A DNA stretch of 64,000 nt from CAYZJV01 sp964478945 (GTDB taxonomy: Bacteria > Spirochaetota > Spirochaetia > Sphaerochaetales > Sphaerochaetaceae): NCBI GenBank assembly GCA_964478945.1, contig CAYZJV010000002.1, positions 1-64,000 on the forward strand, written 5' to 3'. Below the pieces are notes generated by a model that saw only the letters and a program-made list of their open reading frames with translations, was not told the DNA's origin and did not search any database. A program made the translations under genes and the position numbers. Below, one piece after another: positions 60,997 to 64,000 of this stretch; position 1 is the first letter of the stretch; the number at the start of each line of letters is the position of its first letter.

Positions 60997-62724
60997 TCAA
61001 CCCATCTTGAAACTGTTGGCCATCGAATTTCCCTGCACCTTGTTCATCGTGTAGACGATGATGAACACCACTACCAGCAAAAGTACCGAAAGGGCACTCG
61101 CCTCCCCCATCTTCCCATCGGCGACGGCGGAATAGATCTGGATCGGAACCGTACGTGTACGGGCACTGTAGAGGAGGATCGTGGTACTCAACTCCTGCAG
61201 CAAAGTCGAAAAGGTGAGAATCGATCCACTGATGATTCCCGGCAGGATGAGCGGCAAACTGACCCGTCTGAACGTGTAGAGCCAGTTGGCTCCCATAATG
61301 CCCGAGGATTCCTCCAACGTCGGATCGAGCTGGGTAAGACTCGCCACCACCGAACGATAGACATAGGGAGTACGACGAATCATGTAGGAGATGATGATGA
61401 TGGTGAATGTGCCTCCCAAAGGAATCAGGGCATTTCCACTGAAAGCCGAGAGCAAAGCCACCGATACGACCGTTCCAGGCAACACGAACGGAGCCATAAT
61501 CGCCAAATCGAGGATAGCGGACCCTTTTGGCTTCCTTCGTTCCGTGATATAGGCGATGATGCTTCCCAAGACCGCGGTCAGGAACGTGGCGAGAGCCGAA
61601 AGATAGAGTGAGTTGCCCAACTCGGTACGCGACACCTGGGGAATCTTCGCATAGTTGGCCCAAGTGAACCCCTCTGGAAGCAACCCTTGCCATTTTTCGA
61701 AGAAACTCATCACTATGATGGTGATCTGCGGAGCCAGGGAAACCACGAGGATAAGCACACAGAACAGTGTTCCGAACAAACGTATCGCCCAATGGGTATA
61801 GAGCTTCTGCTCCGACCTCGATGCGCTGATCGTCTCGTACTGACGTCTGCTCACCACATATTTTTGTACGATGAGCACCACACCTGTGATCACCACGTTC
61901 ACCACTGCGATTGAAGCGGCTCCATTGAGGTCCCAGAAACCGTTCACGCGGAAATAGATCAATGTCGGCAGCACATACTCCTCGGCCCCTATAATGGCTG
62001 GAATACCGAAACTACCGATGGCACGGATAAACACCAACAATGCTGCAGCCCCAAGGCTTGGAAGGATAAGTGGGAAGGTGACTGTCCAGAAAATTCTCCA
62101 CTTGCTTGCTCCCATCAACATTGCAGCCTCCTCCAGCAACGGATTCGCCGAAGAGAACGAACTGTAGCTGAGAAGGAACACGAAAGGATAGTAGATCAGT
62201 GTCATGGTGAAAATCATGCCGAACATCCCATAGATGGTGGGAACGGTGATTCCCAAGGGATTGAGAAGTATGTTCAGGAAGTGGCGGATCACCCCCTGTC
62301 TTCCCATCAGTATGATCCACGAGAAGGCTCCTACGAATGCCGGCATGATCACCGGCAGGATTCCCAAGGAAAGCAACAGATTCTTCGCGGGAACCTTGAC
62401 CCTCGCCACGATATACCCCATCGGTACACCGATGAGGATCGAGAAGAAGACCACGGAAATACTCAATACGAATGAATTGCGCAAACTCTTTTGGTATAGC
62501 GGTGAGGTGAAGAACTTGGTGAACCCCTCCACACTGAATTCACCGAGTGAGAACTTCGCTCCCGTCTTCATGAATGCCCTGAGCAAAGTGGTGATCATGG
62601 GCCAAAACAGGAATATTACAAGAAACCCGAGTGGAATGGCGAACACGAGATAGGGAGTGAAATCCTTTTGCAGGAAACGCTTCAACTTCGAATTCTCTGA
62701 AGATTGCTCCAAGGTATGTTTCAT
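60997..62724 (-). CDS. FbpB/PotBC-type ABC transporter permease, fused double permease
   Basis: A 575-residue protein with about 12 membrane helices, made of two permease units in one chain, as in iron(III)/thiamine/2-aminoethylphosphonate importers. Each unit has a coupling loop: EEAAMLMGASKWRIFWTVTF and EESSGIMGANWLYTFRRVSL. Start ATG at 62724 overlaps the ATPase stop by ATGA. With the ATPase (62721) and the binding protein at the right edge it forms a complete system. The substrate cannot be settled by sequence; iron or a sugar phosphate are both known in this family. Confidence 0.9.
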   Translation of the reverse strand: MKHTLEQSSENSKLKRFLQKDFTPYLVFAIPLGFLVIFLFWPMITTLLRAFMKTGAKFSLGEFSVEGFTKFFTSPLYQKSLRNSFVLSISVVFFSILIGVPMGYIVARVKVPAKNLLLSLGILPVIMPAFVGAFSWIILMGRQGVIRHFLNILLNPLGITVPTIYGMFGMIFTMTLIYYPFVFLLSYSSFSSANPLLEEAAMLMGASKWRIFWTVTFPLILPSLGAAALLVFIRAIGSFGIPAIIGAEEYVLPTLIYFRVNGFWDLNGAASIAVVNVVITGVVLIVQKYVVSRRQYETISASRSEQKLYTHWAIRLFGTLFCVLILVVSLAPQITIIVMSFFEKWQGLLPEGFTWANYAKIPQVSRTELGNSLYLSALATFLTAVLGSIIAYITERRKPKGSAILDLAIMAPFVLPGTVVSVALLSAFSGNALIPLGGTFTIIIISYMIRRTPYVYRSVVASLTQLDPTLEESSGIMGANWLYTFRRVSLPLILPGIISGSILTFSTLLQELSTTILLYSARTRTVPIQIYSAVADGKMGEASALSVLLLVVVFIIVYTMNKVQGNSMANSFKMG

Positions 62725-63842
62725 CGGATATGTTCCTTTGCATACAAAGCGGCCTTCTTCTCATTGAACACCACCCGTACAGTATCGTGTTCGGCGATTC
62801 CGGGAACCATTCCCTCCATATCGATCTCCAGTGTACGTTCCGATGAAGCCATCGGCACCCGAACTTCGTAGCGAACGATATGCCCAAGGTGCTGTATGAT
62901 GGTGACTTCTCCATCAAGTGAAGGTCCGTCGGTTTTCTTGCTGACCGCCAGATGTTCCGGTCTTGCGGCCACCAAGAACTCCTTTCCCTCTTGCACCGTG
63001 GCTTCGGATCGATAATTTTCCCTTTTCAAGGACAACGCGGTCCCATTGGGAAGCACCACCTGGATGGTTGAATCATCGCTGGAAATCACCTTGGCATTGA
63101 AGAAATTCATCTTTCCGATGAAGTTGGCAACAAAGGGACTTCCCGGTCTGTTGTACAATTCATCGGAGGAACCGATCTGTTCCACGATACCATCGCGCAT
63201 GACCGCCAAACGATCCCCCACCGCCATCGCCTCTTCTTGATCGTGGGTCACGAAAATCGTGGTGATGTTGGTAGCCTTCTGGATACGACGTATCTCCGCG
63301 CGCATGTAACGGCGCAACTTCGCATCGAGATTGGCCAACGGTTCATCGAGCAACAATACATCGGGATCGTACACCAAGGCCCGTGCGATCGCGACACGCT
63401 GTTGTTGTCCACCACTGAGAGCGGTGGGACTCGGATTACGCTTGAGCACATCGGTCAATCCCACCAACTCCATGATCTCGGTGACCTTCTTCTTCACCTC
63501 GGCATCGGGAGTCTTGCGCACCCTCAGACCATACGCAACATTCTCGAACACATTCATATGGGGATAGAGTGCGAAGCTTTGGAACACCATCCCGATATTC
63601 CTCCTGAACGGAGGAATGGTGGTCACATCGCGATCACCATAGTAGATCTTTCCTCCGGTGATCGATTCGAGGCCTGCGGTACTACGCAACAGTGTGGTCT
63701 TGCCACATCCGCTGGGACCGAGAAGGCAGAACAGTTCGCCCGGTTCGATCGTGAAGGAGACCTTCTTGAGGGCACGCACCGCGTGCTTGGACTCGGGGTT
63801 GAAGGTCTTGTCGACCTCTTCATAACGTAAACTCAAACTCAT
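62721..63842 (-). CDS. ABC transporter ATP-binding protein, FbpC/PotA/UgpC type
   Basis: A 373-residue ATPase. Walker A is GPSGCGKTT near residue 40, the signature is LSGGQQQRVAIARAL, Walker B is VLLLDEPLANLD and the His switch is in VTHDQEEAMAV. Residues about 240-370 form a TOBE regulatory domain. AGGAGT lies upstream of the start. It serves the fused permease, and might also energise the three sugar importers in the window that lack an ATPase; sharing is known for MsmK/UgpC-type proteins. Confidence 0.92.
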   Translation of the reverse strand: MSLSLRYEEVDKTFNPESKHAVRALKKVSFTIEPGELFCLLGPSGCGKTTLLRSTAGLESITGGKIYYGDRDVTTIPPFRRNIGMVFQSFALYPHMNVFENVAYGLRVRKTPDAEVKKKVTEIMELVGLTDVLKRNPSPTALSGGQQQRVAIARALVYDPDVLLLDEPLANLDAKLRRYMRAEIRRIQKATNITTIFVTHDQEEAMAVGDRLAVMRDGIVEQIGSSDELYNRPGSPFVANFIGKMNFFNAKVISSDDSTIQVVLPNGTALSLKRENYRSEATVQEGKEFLVAARPEHLAVSKKTDGPSLDGEVTIIQHLGHIVRYEVRVPMASSERTLEIDMEGMVPGIAEHDTVRVVFNEKKAALYAKEHIR

Positions 63843-63883
63843 CTTCCACTCCTGTCACGATGAATAGTACTTTTTATGGGAAC

Positions 63884-63911
63884 GGCATCCTCCAGCAAAT
63901 CGGAGGATGCC
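63884..63911 (-). other. intercistronic hairpin after binding-protein gene
   Basis: GGCATCCTCC (63884-63893) and GGAGGATGCC (63902-63911) form a perfect ten-base stem with an eight-base loop. It lies in the gap between the partial binding-protein gene and the ATPase. It has no U-tract. Confidence 0.75.
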
Positions 63912-63931
63912 TTGTGTGCACATATGTGCTT

Positions 63932-64000
63932 CTATTGGATCCAGTCGGAGAAGCGGCTCGAAAGATCGTCGCGCATCGCGGCGGCTTCTTCCGCATCATA
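63932..64000 (-). CDS. C-terminal end of an ABC substrate-binding protein, partial
   Basis: Only the last 22 codons are in the window, reading AEEAAAMRDDLSSRFSDWIQ before a TAG at 63932-63934. The frame is open to the right edge. Position before the ATPase and fused permease, with the usual hairpin in between, identifies it as the binding protein of that importer. Nothing can be said of its substrate from this tail. Confidence 0.6.
   Translation of the reverse strand, partial: YDAEEAAAMRDDLSSRFSDWIQ

Noticed and set aside
1..64000. CRISPR arrays, rRNA or tRNA genes, insertion sequences, phage genes
   Set aside because: No regularly spaced repeats, cloverleafs, transposase or integrase motifs, or phage structural genes were seen on either strand.

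Overview
The window looks like a chromosomal segment of a free-living, sugar-degrading spirochaete, most likely Sphaerochaeta-like. This is inferred from the Gram-negative style export signals ending in Ala-x-Ala without a lipobox Cys, the Gly-Gln-Gln-Glu style mature N-termini of the solute-binding proteins, several ATPase-less CUT1 sugar importers, and many ROK regulators and URO-D-like genes. No rRNA or tRNA gene is visible, so the assignment rests on protein style only. The window holds three 100-N gaps. One (3463-3562) is a true gap inside a binding-protein gene. The other two (25725-25824 and 57935-58034) have identical 55-bp flanks and are assembly artefacts; removing them restores intact genes.

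Layout. 1-270: partial DUF1232 gene. 417-8208 (minus): an IclR-led operon with two Fe-S (QueG-like) proteins, a U32-like protein, an ATPase-less sugar ABC importer and an FAD oxidoreductase. It is bracketed by a 23-bp direct repeat (349-371 and 8491-8513). 8561-9913: orphan galactitol-type PTS EIIC. 9914-24728: a catabolic locus. On the minus strand lie URO-D, ROK, NagB-like, ceramidase-like, DegT, Gfo/Idh and PIG-L genes; diverging from them is a sugar ABC importer with an isomerase and a second Gfo/Idh gene. 24868-25946: EamA exporter. 26063-33854: a GntR-led operon joining URO-D, two TIM-barrel isomerases, a TctCBA tricarboxylate-type transporter and a Gfo/Idh enzyme. 34009-37007: NagB-like, DegT and AraC genes.

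36992-45532 (minus): sugar ABC importer, two amidohydrolase-like proteins, a rare AGE-epimerase/ceramidase fusion and a URO-D protein. 45628-48167: ROK regulator and nagA. 48297-54965 (minus): an enolase-superfamily enzyme with a NitT/TauT-type ABC system, Gfo/Idh and creatininase, with a divergent ROK regulator at 55081. 56298-59957: isomerase, DeoR, a second nagA and nagB. 60100-60933: a divergent PP2C-like phosphatase. 60997-64000: an FbpB/FbpC-type ABC importer with the end of its binding protein.

The genes point to capture and breakdown of modified, probably N-acetylated amino-sugar compounds. Importers feed deacetylases (PIG-L, NagA), NagB-type deaminases/isomerases, PLP aminotransferases (DegT), NAD-dependent sugar dehydrogenases (Gfo/Idh) and TIM-barrel isomerases. 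A set of URO-D, NagB-like, DegT, Gfo/Idh and ceramidase-like genes occurs twice (10.6-24.7 kb and 26-45.5 kb) with different transporters. This repeated set is the best candidate for an undescribed pathway. All six binding-protein genes are followed by a strong hairpin without a U-tract before the next gene.
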